64,000 nucleotides of DNA from Pseudomonas alcaliphila JAB1 (GCF_001941865.1 NZ_CP016162.1:4153501-4217500); one strand, 5' to 3'. Shown: positions 17,804 through 25,521, counted from the first letter of the stretch. Notes: a model not told the origin generated them from the sequence alone. Made by a program: numbers and translations.

Positions 17804-18819
17804 TACTCAAAGCCCCAATCGAGCTCATCGTATTTGAATGCTGGAGTGTTAGCTCCGAGTGCATAGCGACTCGCCGCCCCCCGAAGCTCTCGATCAGCCT
17901 GAACAGAAACCAGCAATCCTCCAGCTCCCGACCGACGCTGCTTCGCATGCCCATAGCGTTTTCTACTCTTCCTTGACACATGCCCAAGTGCAAGGCTGAC
18001 CTGATCTGGTTCTACCTCATCTTTCAGATCCGCACTGAACTGATGTCGGAGACTGTAAGCACTGATTCCGGGCAATCCTGCTCGGTTCGCCGCCCGACTC
18101 AACCGCTTTTCAAAAGACCGGTTTTGGCCAGTGTCCTGAATAACCATTTCGTCACCTTCCAAAGAAACTTTCTTCAGGAGTAACTCGTTAATTTCTTCTC
18201 CCAGAATTGCCTTCGCATTGATAAGCAACGTCCGCTCAGGCTGTCCTGCACCCGTTAAATCAGAAACCTTGGCACCCTGGATGGTAAACTCAAGTGATTC
18301 CCCAACCCTACGCACATGGACGCCCTTTCTAAGTTCAGCGGGCCGGCATCCAGTCAGAACCAAAACAGCTGCGGGCAGCCAATCTATCGGCTTAAGTCTG
18401 GCCAAAAGCAAGACTCGCCAATCAGCAGGCAATCCACACAAGCTCGCTCGTTTTGACTGCCTTTTCCCATGACTCTGGCTCGCCGGATGATAAATAGGTT
18501 GTGGTGCTTGGAGCTGCTGAGAATAGATAACCATCGTCTGACGCAATGCACGTCGTTTATCGCGATCAAGCTCACGGTCGATTTCGCTCAACACACCCAG
18601 TAAGCGGTGCGCCATACCTCTTCGCCATGCATAACGCGCTACCACTGCGGTACGTCGACCAACCTTCTGGCTCACCGAATACTCATGCCAATGCATTTCT
18701 CCCATCCGTGCGGCCACTCTGGAGTATTCAGCAATGGTCGAATCTTTCAGGGGCCTATCCACGATAGCCCGAGCCAATCTCCTCAGATCGCCTTTATCCG
18801 ATGTTCCAGGTTTACGCAT
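17803..18819 (-). CDS. Second tyrosine recombinase within the island
   Basis: The ATG at 18819 is preceded by GGAGGG; the product has 338 residues. The catalytic domain shows TGCRPAELRKG (first arginine) near 170, SAYSLRHQFSADL (H-x-x-R form) near 267, LALGHVSRKSRKRYGH (second histidine and the likely nucleophile tyrosine) near 290, and an extra 45-residue tail. It is diverged from the border integrase and is not next to an element end, so it may resolve multimers, move an internal segment, or be left over from an older insertion. Its upstream region (18820-19359) and 3' end hold unusually strong inverted repeats that could be its sites. The family was not recognised more closely. Confidence 0.85.
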   Translation of the reverse strand: MRKPGTSDKGDLRRLARAIVDRPLKDSTIAEYSRVAARMGEMHWHEYSVSQKVGRRTAVVARYAWRRGMAHRLLGVLSEIDRELDRDKRRALRQTMVIYSQQLQAPQPIYHPASQSHGKRQSKRASLCGLPADWRVLLLARLKPIDWLPAAVLVLTGCRPAELRKGVHVRRVGESLEFTIQGAKVSDLTGAGQPERTLLINAKAILGEEINELLLKKVSLEGDEMVIQDTGQNRSFEKRLSRAANRAGLPGISAYSLRHQFSADLKDEVEPDQVSLALGHVSRKSRKRYGHAKQRRSGAGGLLVSVQADRELRGAASRYALGANTPAFKYDELDWGFE

Positions 18820-19359
18820 AAGCCCTCCAGAGGTATCCCCCACCCATGCCGTGTCGAGGCGCTCGCTACGTGTCCTTCGTCCACTCCACTCGCGTCGGCT
18901 ACGCCGATAAACCTCGAAACGGCTTTATTTTCGACCGCGATTTGCGTTCGAAAATAACGGTTACACCAGCCTCAAGTAATCGAGTTTCACAACAGCATCC
19001 CGCTCGCCGCTGGGCATCTCCCGGGGCCAATGGATTGGCCCCGGGAGTGCTTCAGGGTATTTGCCGACGCTCCGCATCAAGGGGCCGTGTCCTCGCAAGC
19101 TGCGGGCCGCACCACTCCCCTTGACCCGGATCGACGGCAAGAATGAGCAACCCAACCTGCAAACCTCATCTGTCATAAAACAGCAGCAAAAAGCACTCAT
19201 AGGCGTGAAATCGCGTTGATTTGCATACCGGGACATTTTTTCGCATAGAAATGCATAGAAATAAGTTTCGCTGCCCGATTAATAAAGATTACTCATCTCT
19301 AGACCTAGGTACGCATCTGGTCGTCACTTCATACACCCGCCCAATCGCGCTCATAACTA
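18820..19359. other. 540-base non-coding region with three inverted repeats
   Basis: It lies upstream of the second recombinase. It contains TTATTTTCGA/TCGAAAATAA at 18925-18957 (10-bp arms), the 14-bp perfect repeat at 19018-19047, and TCAAGGGG/CCCCTTGA at 19077-19124. No supported gene is present. GC content drops sharply after about 19200. It may carry a recombination site, a structured RNA or regulatory sites. Confidence 0.5.
19018..19047. repeat. Perfect 14-bp GC-rich inverted repeat with 2-base centre
   Basis: CTCCCGGGGCCAAT and ATTGGCCCCGGGAG are separated by GG. It has the same shape as the 13-bp palindrome at 8040-8067 but a different sequence. As RNA it would form a very stable hairpin; as DNA it is a near-perfect palindrome. 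Confidence 0.75.
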
Positions 19360-19782
19360 CTACAGATAATCTCGAAAAAATACTGGTTGATTTTTCATCA
19401 ACATTTTATGCAACGACTCAGGCAGTTCGTATTTTGAGAAGACCTTATATCCCTCCTCACGACTGTAGAAAATATGCACTCCATCCAACTGCCCAGCAGA
19501 AACGCCACCAACTTTATGCGACGCATTCGGTAAGTCATTAAAAATCAGCTCACCGTCAATGTAGAGCGAGTTTGCAAAAAACTCAGCGTTACCGCTTCTG
19601 TACTTTGTCACTTGGTAGTGATAGACCTTCCCTGGCAGATTATTTAGTGGCGGCACATTCTCATTAAAGTATGACGTAGCCTCTTCACCCCACTTTTCAG
19701 GCCACCTTTCATAGGACTTCTTTCCACACCCAAGCAGCAACGCACCGCATACCAAAACTGCGACAATCATGGCCTTTTGCAT
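19360..19782 (-). CDS. Small lipoprotein, function unknown
   Basis: The start was placed at 19782 because AGGAGAG lies just upstream and the product then begins with a lipoprotein signal (MQKAMIVAVLVCGALLLG-Cys). The 140-residue product has a mature part of mixed composition, with aromatic beta-type stretches (KVYHYQVTKY, GVHIFYSREEGYKVF). It is AT-rich relative to the host. The gene is divergent from the XRE regulator, and the shared 124-base region carries a symmetric operator, so it may be under that regulator. It could be a surface or exclusion-type function of the element; no family was recognised. Confidence 0.65.
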   Translation of the reverse strand: MQKAMIVAVLVCGALLLGCGKKSYERWPEKWGEEATSYFNENVPPLNNLPGKVYHYQVTKYRSGNAEFFANSLYIDGELIFNDLPNASHKVGGVSAGQLDGVHIFYSREEGYKVFSKYELPESLHKMLMKNQPVFFRDYL

Positions 19783-19838
19783 CACGCTCTCCTCATCAGC
19801 GCCCCAGCACGGCAAGAAATCCGTACCAACGAAGCAAA

Positions 19839-19856
19839 TATACTCTTTTGAGTATA
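19839..19856. promoter_or_regulatory. Palindromic operator of the XRE regulator
   Basis: TATACTC-TTTT-GAGTATA is a perfect 7-bp inverted repeat, 50 bases before the XRE gene start and 56 bases before the lipoprotein start. ACTC/GAGT half-sites are typical of autoregulating XRE and controller proteins. Confidence 0.6.
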
Positions 19857-19906
19857 GAACATTAAAGCCCCAAAGGGCTTCATCGTTCCTTTTGCGAGCG
19901 TGCGAA

Positions 19907-20185
19907 ATGGAACTGAAACAAGCCATAGGCCAAGCATTCAAGGAGTTGAGGGTCAGCAGAGGTCTGCCTCAAGAGGCTGCAGGGGCCAGCCAGAGCTACA
20001 TCAGTGATGTGGAGCGTGGGCTCAAAAGCCCCACGATCGAGAAATTCAACGAGCTAGCCACCAACATCGGCGTCCACCCCCTCATCATTCTCGCCAAGGG
20101 CTACATATTGGCTGGCGCCCCTGAAACCACCGAAGAGCTCCTAGCCTTGTTAAAAAAAGAACTCTTAAACCTAAAAGATAATTAG
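19907..20185 (+). CDS. XRE-family helix-turn-helix regulator
   Basis: The protein has 92 residues from the ATG at 19907. IGQAFKELRVSRGLPQEAAG, then ASQSYISDVERGLKSPTIEKFNELATNIGV, is a complete lambda-Cro/C1-type helix-turn-helix, resembling controller-type and antitoxin-type XRE proteins. A short helical tail follows (TTEELLALLKKEL). The ribosome site is poor. A perfect palindrome lies in the shared divergent promoter region. It probably controls its own synthesis and that of the lipoprotein gene, and perhaps replication, because the iterons begin 126 bases downstream. Confidence 0.85.
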   Translation: MELKQAIGQAFKELRVSRGLPQEAAGASQSYISDVERGLKSPTIEKFNELATNIGVHPLIILAKGYILAGAPETTEELLALLKKELLNLKDN

Positions 20186-20192
20186 TCATACC

Positions 20193-20484
20193 TTTTCCAC
20201 AGCAGCAGCTTGCCAATTACAAGAAAAGCTTTTTACATACTCGGAAAAACTAAAAGCAAAGCTACTAGCAGACGCCCCTGCCCCTCTGAAACATAAGCCA
20301 GGCGCGGCCTGTGAGCGATGTCACACTGTTTTTCCGTGAGCGATGTCACGTGGATGCGTGAGCGGTATCACGTGGATTCGTGAGTGATATCACGTGGACA
20401 AAGCTGCAACCCAGTAATTTCGAGGCCTCCGGGCGCGTGAGCGATGTCACGTGGACAACCCTATCCCCCAGCCTCTTTTCCACA
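20193..20484. other. Putative replication origin: five iterons between two DnaA-box-like sites
   Basis: TTTTCCACA, one base from the DnaA box TTATCCACA, occurs at 20193-20201 and 20476-20484. Between them lie five copies of GTGAGCGATGTCACGTGGA or close variants at 20311, 20336, 20358, 20380 and 20437. Copies 2 to 4 are spaced by exactly 22 bases, so the protein would meet the same DNA face. Each copy has an internal GTGA/TCAC symmetry. The cluster sits just past the 3' end of the repA-like gene. The region has no supported protein gene. Confidence 0.8.
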
Positions 20485-20490
20485 GCCTAT

Positions 20491-21390
20491 TCAATTACCA
20501 CTTACGGCTCGTTGCTGCACCACCGGGCGAGCCCCAGCTTTAAGCACGAGACAATCCGGGCTCTCGTCTATGTAATTTCTTGCATCGGGGTAATAGAGCA
20601 AAACTCCCCTCAACTGCTTGAGAAAATTTGCTTTAAAACTGCGAACGCCCTGCGGCGTATCTTCATAGCCGCTTCCAAACTGACTTTTTAAACTAGCCCA
20701 CGGGATTTTTGCTTCCTTATACCGCCCCGATCTCACAGCGACGTTTAGCGTAAACATTCTGTAAACGAGCCACGTATATATATCCATCGCCATGGGCGAC
20801 TTACGTAGAGCCTGTAGAGCCTCCATCTTCAATGGCACAGGCGCCTTTGTAACGGCAGTATAAAAATCGGCACCAAGCGTCAAGCTACTATTCCACAGGC
20901 ATTCATCATCAGGATGCCTTGGGTTCCAGAATACAAAACCATTCTTAGCTATTTGAATATTTTCAAAAGCCAAGGCTCCAGCATCTGAAACCTCGACACT
21001 TAGCTGAGACCTTAAAAGAGACAAAGTTTGCACATGCAGGGTTTTGATATATTTTCCATCACTAGGCAGCTGAAGTTTCTTAAGGAACTCATTCTGATTC
21101 CGCCCCAAATTCAATTCTGGAGAGTTCGTACGACATGCTTCAGTGCACATCCACGCAAGTAATAATCGCGGCATCATCCCGTAAGGCATTCCATATCTTG
21201 GATGTGCCATTATCGACAGCGTAAGTTTTGAAGTCCCTCGCTCAAAATACGTACACTTGGGATCTTTGTGCGGCAAAGTAGCTTGTGCCAAAAAATGAGG
21301 TAGAAAAGCTGTTGCTCCAGAGGCCTGAGCATCTTCAAACTCTAGAGCAACTGCTTCCTCGATAAGACTCCACTGGCGCTTACTGAGCAT
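20491..21390 (-). CDS. Plasmid-type replication initiator (RepA family)
   Basis: The ATG at 21390 has GAGGTG upstream and overlaps the preceding HTH gene by 11 bases, so I prefer it to the much longer frame. The 299-residue product contains LSIMAHPRYGMPYGMMPRLLLAWMCTEA near residue 60 and RYKEAKIPWASLKSQFGSGY near 230. Both are characteristic, in my memory, of the RepA C-terminal family of iteron plasmids. It should bind the iterons found directly downstream and open the origin. In an integrated element this suggests replication after excision, or vestigial plasmid ancestry. It is co-transcribed with the AlpA-like gene. The codon usage is AT-richer than the host. Confidence 0.85.
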   Translation of the reverse strand: MLSKRQWSLIEEAVALEFEDAQASGATAFLPHFLAQATLPHKDPKCTYFERGTSKLTLSIMAHPRYGMPYGMMPRLLLAWMCTEACRTNSPELNLGRNQNEFLKKLQLPSDGKYIKTLHVQTLSLLRSQLSVEVSDAGALAFENIQIAKNGFVFWNPRHPDDECLWNSSLTLGADFYTAVTKAPVPLKMEALQALRKSPMAMDIYTWLVYRMFTLNVAVRSGRYKEAKIPWASLKSQFGSGYEDTPQGVRSFKANFLKQLRGVLLYYPDARNYIDESPDCLVLKAGARPVVQQRAVSGN

Positions 21391-21667
21391 AAGCACCTCG
21401 CTGAGCAATTTTCTCAGATTTCCGCGGACGACCAGGTTTCCGCTTAACAACGGGGTCAACAGGAGCAATGACGTCCAGTCGGACAACATGCTGCTGTAAC
21501 CAACGCTCGACATCCTCACGGCGCCAAAGCAGCCGCTTTGCGCCTGGTATGCGGCAGACGGGAGGTAATTTGGAAGGATTCTTTGAGTGCTGGTTTTTAA
21601 CCGTCCCCGGGGCGCGATCAAGGATTAGCGCAAGGTCATCAACGGTAAGTAGTTTTTCGAGAGACAC
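21380..21667 (-). CDS. AlpA/excisionase-like helix-turn-helix protein
   Basis: The GTG at 21667 is preceded by GGAGG at good spacing and gives a 95-residue protein; an in-frame TTG at 21685 is the other choice. LLTVDDLALILDRAPGTVKNQ, then RIPGAKRLLWRREDVERWLQQHV, is the MerR-like winged helix typical of AlpA and excisionase-like proteins. A basic tail follows (KRKPGRPRKSEK), an AT-hook-like GRP patch. It overlaps repA by 11 bases and so is translationally coupled to it. In satellites and islands such proteins activate or accompany excision and replication. It is the best candidate for the recombination directionality factor here. Confidence 0.8.
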   Translation of the reverse strand: MSLEKLLTVDDLALILDRAPGTVKNQHSKNPSKLPPVCRIPGAKRLLWRREDVERWLQQHVVRLDVIAPVDPVVKRKPGRPRKSEKIAQRGAYAQ

Positions 21668-22210
21668 GAAAACATCCTCCCCCAACCGTTAGGTCAGGAT
21701 TGGATGGGTTCGCGGCAGCACCGATGATTGACTGTCTGTGGCCTCTGGCTCAGCACATCAGACGGGATCCATTCGGACGCGGGGTTGTGCCCTCATCTGC
21801 TTCTCGCTCTCCTCCGCGCTCCACTGATTGGAATCCAGCCCCATCAAAGCTGGCAGCTTCGCGTCGTCAGGCGACCACCTTCAAGAGGCGTCCTTTCTTC
21901 CACCCGCACTACATCCGCTTTTTGCGTGGGTGGCACTGGACCGAGGCACCCTGCGACTCATCATCAATACCCTGCAGGCCAGCTGCTGAGCACCTAGAGA
22001 CCAGGGCCATTTTCGGACCCCGCCAGTTCGATTACCTCTAGCTTAATGTTCAGCGGTCATTACCTCAACCACCTTGGCACACTCTTGTCACACTGACGCT
22101 GTGAATCATGGTGATTAAGCGTTATCGTCGATTACCGATGGCGTGGAAAAAAGCCAGATAAACAAAGAGCTACAGGCCTAAAGGCTGTATTTCCGGCTAA
22201 GACAGATGCG
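21668..22210. other. Right-end non-coding region of the element
   Basis: About 540 bases lie between the AlpA-like gene and the displaced hydrolase fragment. It holds the right border repeat at 22074-22096 and presumably the promoter for alpA-repA. Short open frames on both strands lack ribosome sites and recognisable products. Confidence 0.5.
22074..22096 (+). repeat. Right copy of the 23-bp border repeat, probable integrase arm site
   Basis: ttggcacactcttgtcacac plus tga matches the left copy (5868-5890) in 21 of 23 positions, in direct orientation. It lies 123 bases inside the right attachment core. Confidence 0.55.
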
Positions 22211-22288
22211 CTAGATTTTGCAGTTGCACTGCAAGGGGCCGACAGGGAAGGTTTCGCGGATCAGGGCGGGGCGTTCGACAGAGCTCAT
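22211..22288 (-). pseudogene. Displaced original 5' end of the metallo-beta-lactamase-fold gene
   Basis: The fragment has twenty-five codons and then a stop: MSSVERPALIRETFP, then VGPLQCNCKI. It aligns with residues 1-24 of the intact hydrolase (MEAAKPALIRETFP, then VGPLQCNCTI), the match ending at the 16-bp attachment core. Its ATG overlaps the TGA of the AraC-type gene (ATGA), so before insertion the two genes formed a coupled operon. The fragment is still transcribed with the regulator but encodes no enzyme. Confidence 0.88.
22219..22234. repeat. attR: right attachment core of the integrated element
   Basis: It is identical over 16 bases to 5782-5797. A second 17-base identity (22245-22261 with 5808-5824) follows on the host side, because both sides encode the same peptide there. 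The perfect core, next to where the sequences diverge, marks the crossover. Confidence 0.8.
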
Positions 22289-23310
22289 CAGGGAACCTCA
22301 TTTCGGTAATCGCCGGGCAGTTTACCGGTCCATTTGCGGAATGCACGGCGGAAGTTGGACGGGTCGCTGAAACCCAGCAACTGGGCAATTTCATACAGCG
22401 GCAAATGCGTGGTGGTCAGGTACTGCAGGGCCAGCCGTTTGCGCACGTCGTCGAGCACCTGCTGATAGCTGGTACCCATCTGCGCCAGGTGCCGGCGCAG
22501 GCTACGGCCGCTGGTGTGCAGGGCGCTGGCGGCGCTTTCCAGGTCGGGGAAGTCGCCGGGGCGCGCCAGCAGCAGGCGGCGCACCCGAGTGAGCAGGCCG
22601 TCCTGCACATCGAGACTGGCCAGCAGCGCTTCGCACTGCTGCTCGCACATCTGCACCGTAGCCGGGTTGGCCAGCGCCATCGGCCGTTGCAGGTAGTGCT
22701 GGGGCAAGCGCAGCCAATGACAGGGCTGCTCGAACTGCGCCGCCACACCGAACACCTCGGCATAGCGCTCGGCGTAGTCCGGTGCAGGATGAGCGAAACC
22801 GACGGCCAAGCCCTGTAACTCTTCCCCCAGGAGAAAGCGCGCAATTGTGTGGATGCTGGTCAGCAGGCCTTCGGCGGTAAAGCGCGATTGCGGCCCCATG
22901 GGGAAAGACTCGACGGCGCGTAATTCCATGTCCTCGCCCTGCTCCACCAGCTCCAGTTCGAAGGACAGACCGAGCACGCGATAGTATTTCAGGGCGAACT
23001 GCAGCGCCTTGTCCAAATTGGCGCTGGACAGCACCGCGTAACCGAGAATGCCGTGGGTGGAGACGTTCAGGCGCTGGCCCAGCACCAGGCCAAGCGCCGG
23101 TTCGCCGCACCGCTCCAGCGCAGCCTGAGTCAGATGGTGAAAGTCGATAAAGGACATGCGGGCATTGGGACTGCCAAGCACTTCTGGGCGTACCCGCGCG
23201 GCGGCAAACAGCTCGGTACGTGCCAGACCAAGCTCTTCGGCCAGCGCCAGCAGTGCCTCGGCATAGGCAACGGGAACCAGTTCGGCGGTGAAATTGAGAG
23301 TTTGTTTCAT
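22288..23310 (-). CDS. AraC-family transcriptional regulator (OruR/ArgR-like architecture)
   Basis: This 340-residue protein has a long N-terminal ligand domain (RPEVLGSPNARMSFIDFHHLTQAALERCGEPALGL: arabinose-binding-like domain of this subfamily) and a C-terminal AraC DNA-binding pair of helix-turn-helices, ending LPLYEIAQLLGFSDPSNFRRAFRKWTGKLPGDYR. It is a cytosolic activator or repressor with an unknown ligand. Its stop codon overlaps the start of the displaced hydrolase fragment, showing that it was the first gene of a two-gene operon before the island inserted. After insertion it is cut off from that partner by 16 kb. Confidence 0.92.
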   Translation of the reverse strand: MKQTLNFTAELVPVAYAEALLALAEELGLARTELFAAARVRPEVLGSPNARMSFIDFHHLTQAALERCGEPALGLVLGQRLNVSTHGILGYAVLSSANLDKALQFALKYYRVLGLSFELELVEQGEDMELRAVESFPMGPQSRFTAEGLLTSIHTIARFLLGEELQGLAVGFAHPAPDYAERYAEVFGVAAQFEQPCHWLRLPQHYLQRPMALANPATVQMCEQQCEALLASLDVQDGLLTRVRRLLLARPGDFPDLESAASALHTSGRSLRRHLAQMGTSYQQVLDDVRKRLALQYLTTTHLPLYEIAQLLGFSDPSNFRRAFRKWTGKLPGDYRNEVP

Positions 23311-23523
23311 GAGTTCGTTGTTCTGGCGACTGGCCGCAAATGACCTTCCCGATTGCGAACCTTAGCTCAGCGAATCCATGCTCGCTGCCCTGCTGCTGCC
23401 CCAACTTTCTGCCGGAAAAACGCACTGGCCGGATATGACTGTCACCTTGGCTGTTACGAACCTGTGCCTAGCGGCTTATGACGCCCATAGTGGGAACCAG
23501 TCAAACAGCGCAATGGAGTTCTC

Positions 23524-24369
23524 ATGGCCAGCACTACACCGGAAGGATTGCAGATTCGTCCCAGACACATGGATTTCGATCTGCCCAACCCGCTGCCGCG
23601 CCACTGGAACGGCGGCGACGCCTTCAAGACCCATTTGTTCGATGCCATGTCGGTGTTGTTTCCCGACGGCGAGCGGTTCTTCATCGATTCGGTGCGCCAC
23701 TTCCGCGACCGCATCGACGACCCGGTGCTCAATGAACAGATTCGCGGCTTCATCGGCCAGGAGGGCCATCACAGTCGTGAACATCTGGAGTACAGCCAGC
23801 GCCTGCGCGATCTGGGTTACGACGTCGAACGCATCGAGAAACGCGCCCAGACGCGCATCCGCTACACCCAGAAGAAGTTCTCGCCACAGCGCCAGCTGGC
23901 CGCAACCGCAGCGCTGGAACACATTACCGCGATCATGGCCGATGGCCTGCTGAGAAATGACGCGTACATGGTCGACGCTCACCCGGCCTTGGCTCGCCTG
24001 TGGCGTTGGCACGCGCTCGAGGAGACCGAGCACAAGGCGGTGGCCTTCGACGTTTACAACCAGGTGTGCGGCAGCCGCAAGCTGCTGCGGCGGGCGATGC
24101 TCATGGGCACTTTTTTCTTCGTGCTCGATACCACCCGTGGCCTGGCACACATGCTCAAGGTCGACGGCCTGCTGTGGAACTGGCGCGTATGGCGTGACGG
24201 CATTCGCTGGATGTGGGGCAAGGAAGGCGTGTTCCGCCCGCTGATCAGCACTTATCTGGACTTCTTCAAGGACGGCTTCCATCCCTGGGAGCACAACAAC
24301 CTGGATCTGCTGTACGCCACCCGTGAGGAATTCGACGCTACCCCACTGGCTCAGGCCGGTGCCGCCTGA
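23524..24369 (+). CDS. Metal-dependent hydrolase-like protein of the ferritin-fold PF10118 group
   Basis: In this 281-residue protein, EGHHSREHLEYSQRL near residue 80 and HALEETEHKAVAFDVY near 165 give two E-x-x-H type iron-site helices separated by about 85 residues, as in the family annotated 'metal-dependent hydrolase'. A hydrophobic helix (MLMGTFFFVLDTT) follows. The start ATG has GGAG upstream. It is divergent from the AraC gene, which could regulate it. The substrate is unknown; neighbours suggest lipid or hydrocarbon metabolism. Confidence 0.8.
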   Translation: MASTTPEGLQIRPRHMDFDLPNPLPRHWNGGDAFKTHLFDAMSVLFPDGERFFIDSVRHFRDRIDDPVLNEQIRGFIGQEGHHSREHLEYSQRLRDLGYDVERIEKRAQTRIRYTQKKFSPQRQLAATAALEHITAIMADGLLRNDAYMVDAHPALARLWRWHALEETEHKAVAFDVYNQVCGSRKLLRRAMLMGTFFFVLDTTRGLAHMLKVDGLLWNWRVWRDGIRWMWGKEGVFRPLISTYLDFFKDGFHPWEHNNLDLLYATREEFDATPLAQAGAA

Positions 24370-24393
24370 AACGCAGCACCTGCCACGTAATAC

Positions 24394-24424
24394 AAACAAG
24401 CCCGGAATCTGTCCGGGCTTGTTT
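24394..24424. terminator. Bidirectional hairpin terminator
   Basis: ACAAGCCCGGA/TCCGGGCTTGT with flanking A and T runs lies between the convergent PF10118 gene and alpha/beta hydrolase gene. Confidence 0.8.
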
Positions 24425-24462
24425 CGTGGCCCGGATTTTCTCTGAGCCTTTCCAGGGCAAAC

Positions 24463-25404
24463 TCAACCCAGCAGAAATCTCATTGCATCGGCCGCGCTCT
24501 GCTCGGGAATTTCTTCCATGGGAATATGCCCGACACCCGGATAGACCCTGACCTGAACACCTGGCAGATCACGCTGCCAATGCGGCACATGTTTGGGTGA
24601 GATCCAGCGATCGCGATCGCCCCACATGAGCAGGGTCGGCGCCTTGATCAGCGCAACCCGCTCTGGCGTCGTGTGCAGCTCCTCCTTGTTGACCTTGAGC
24701 AGCACACGGAAGATCTCCATCATGCCGCGGCGGTTACCCGGGCGTCGCGACAGGTCGTAGTAGCGCTCGACCACACCTGGCTTGATTCGCCCCGGCTCAC
24801 CGTAGACCTCCTTGATGCCCTGGGCGATCAAGGCGCGCGGCATCCACATCGGCATGGCGACAGTAGCACCGGGCAGCGCGGCCGCAGCGATCATCCACGG
24901 CACCTTGTGCATGGGATAACCGGCCGGGTCGATCAGCACCAGCTTGCCGACGCGCCGCGGCTGCGCCAGGGCGAAGTTCCAGGCGATATAGCCGCCAAGG
25001 GAGTTGCCGGCGATATCCGCCTTGCCCACCTGCAGGTAATCGAGCAGTTGGCCAAGCACGTGCATCATTCGCTCGACCGAATAGACGCCGTCGCGCGCCG
25101 GACCAGTGAGGCCGAACCCCGGAACGTCGAAGCGGATGATGCGGTAATGCGGGGCGAAAGCCTGCACCCACCCGTCCCAGGTGTGCAGCGAAGCGACCAC
25201 GCCATGGATCAGTACCAACGCCGGTTTGTCACGGCTGCCTTCGTCACGGTAATGGACATTGAAGCCGTCAATCTCGACATAGCGAGACCCCTGAGCAGCA
25301 TTGCCATAACGCGATTTCAGGCGCTCCAGCGGCAGAGGCCCGAAGCCCAGACGGGCGAAGCCTGCAGCCAACGGCGGTTGCAGGGAAGGTCTATTGGCAG
25401 ACAT
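24463..25404 (-). CDS. Alpha/beta-fold hydrolase
   Basis: In this 313-residue protein, the oxyanion segment LIHGVVASLHTWDGW lies near residue 66, the nucleophile elbow GNSLGGYIAW supplies Ser, the acid is likely the aspartate of MWGDRDRWISP near 265, and the histidine is in GVGHIPMEE near 295. The N-terminus is not a clear export signal. Proteins of this type act as esterases or lipases. It lies upstream of a lipid-utilisation cluster, separated by a MalT-type regulator on the same strand. The substrate is not determined. Confidence 0.88.
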   Translation of the reverse strand: MSANRPSLQPPLAAGFARLGFGPLPLERLKSRYGNAAQGSRYVEIDGFNVHYRDEGSRDKPALVLIHGVVASLHTWDGWVQAFAPHYRIIRFDVPGFGLTGPARDGVYSVERMMHVLGQLLDYLQVGKADIAGNSLGGYIAWNFALAQPRRVGKLVLIDPAGYPMHKVPWMIAAAALPGATVAMPMWMPRALIAQGIKEVYGEPGRIKPGVVERYYDLSRRPGNRRGMMEIFRVLLKVNKEELHTTPERVALIKAPTLLMWGDRDRWISPKHVPHWQRDLPGVQVRVYPGVGHIPMEEIPEQSAADAMRFLLG

Positions 25405-25521
25405 GCGCGATACCTCGACACTTGCAGTAGGTATCCGCGATCAGAGCATGAGTAGAAGCCAAACACTGCCCAACCTAGGTTGAGCCAAGCACCGTCTTGA
25501 TCGGCTGCTGCAACGCCCAGA

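Larger units (their letters stand above)
5782..22234. mobile_element. Integrated 16.4-kb genomic island with plasmid-type replication module and defence-like cargo
   Basis: The element is bounded by a 16-bp direct repeat, has its integrase gene 50 bases from the left border, and interrupts a host gene whose original 5' end is displaced to the right border. Contents in order: integrase, AbiTii protein, three-gene nuclease-like operon (minus strand), small unknown gene, exonuclease/HEPN pair, second recombinase, lipoprotein, XRE regulator, iterons, RepA and AlpA-like HTH. Base composition varies sharply; 13200-14280 and 19240-21400 are clearly AT-richer than the host. No capsid, portal, conjugation or relaxase gene was seen. 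It therefore resembles a satellite-type or mobilisable integrative element rather than a prophage or a full ICE. Confidence 0.85.

Noticed and set aside
20311..20456. Short repeats considered as a CRISPR array
   Set aside because: Spacers would be only 2-5 bases for most units, no cas genes are present, and RepA with DnaA boxes explains them as iterons.
20380..20691. 103-codon frame that begins in the iterons
   Set aside because: Its repeated peptide (SDVTWT) is only the iteron DNA read as codons, and it overlaps the 3' end of repA; no ribosome site.
21700..22041. 113-codon frame near the right end of the element
   Set aside because: Composition unlike a folded protein and no ribosome site; several frames overlap here.
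5782..22234. Prophage or conjugative element
   Set aside because: No structural, packaging, lysis, relaxase or type IV secretion genes were seen among the readable proteins.
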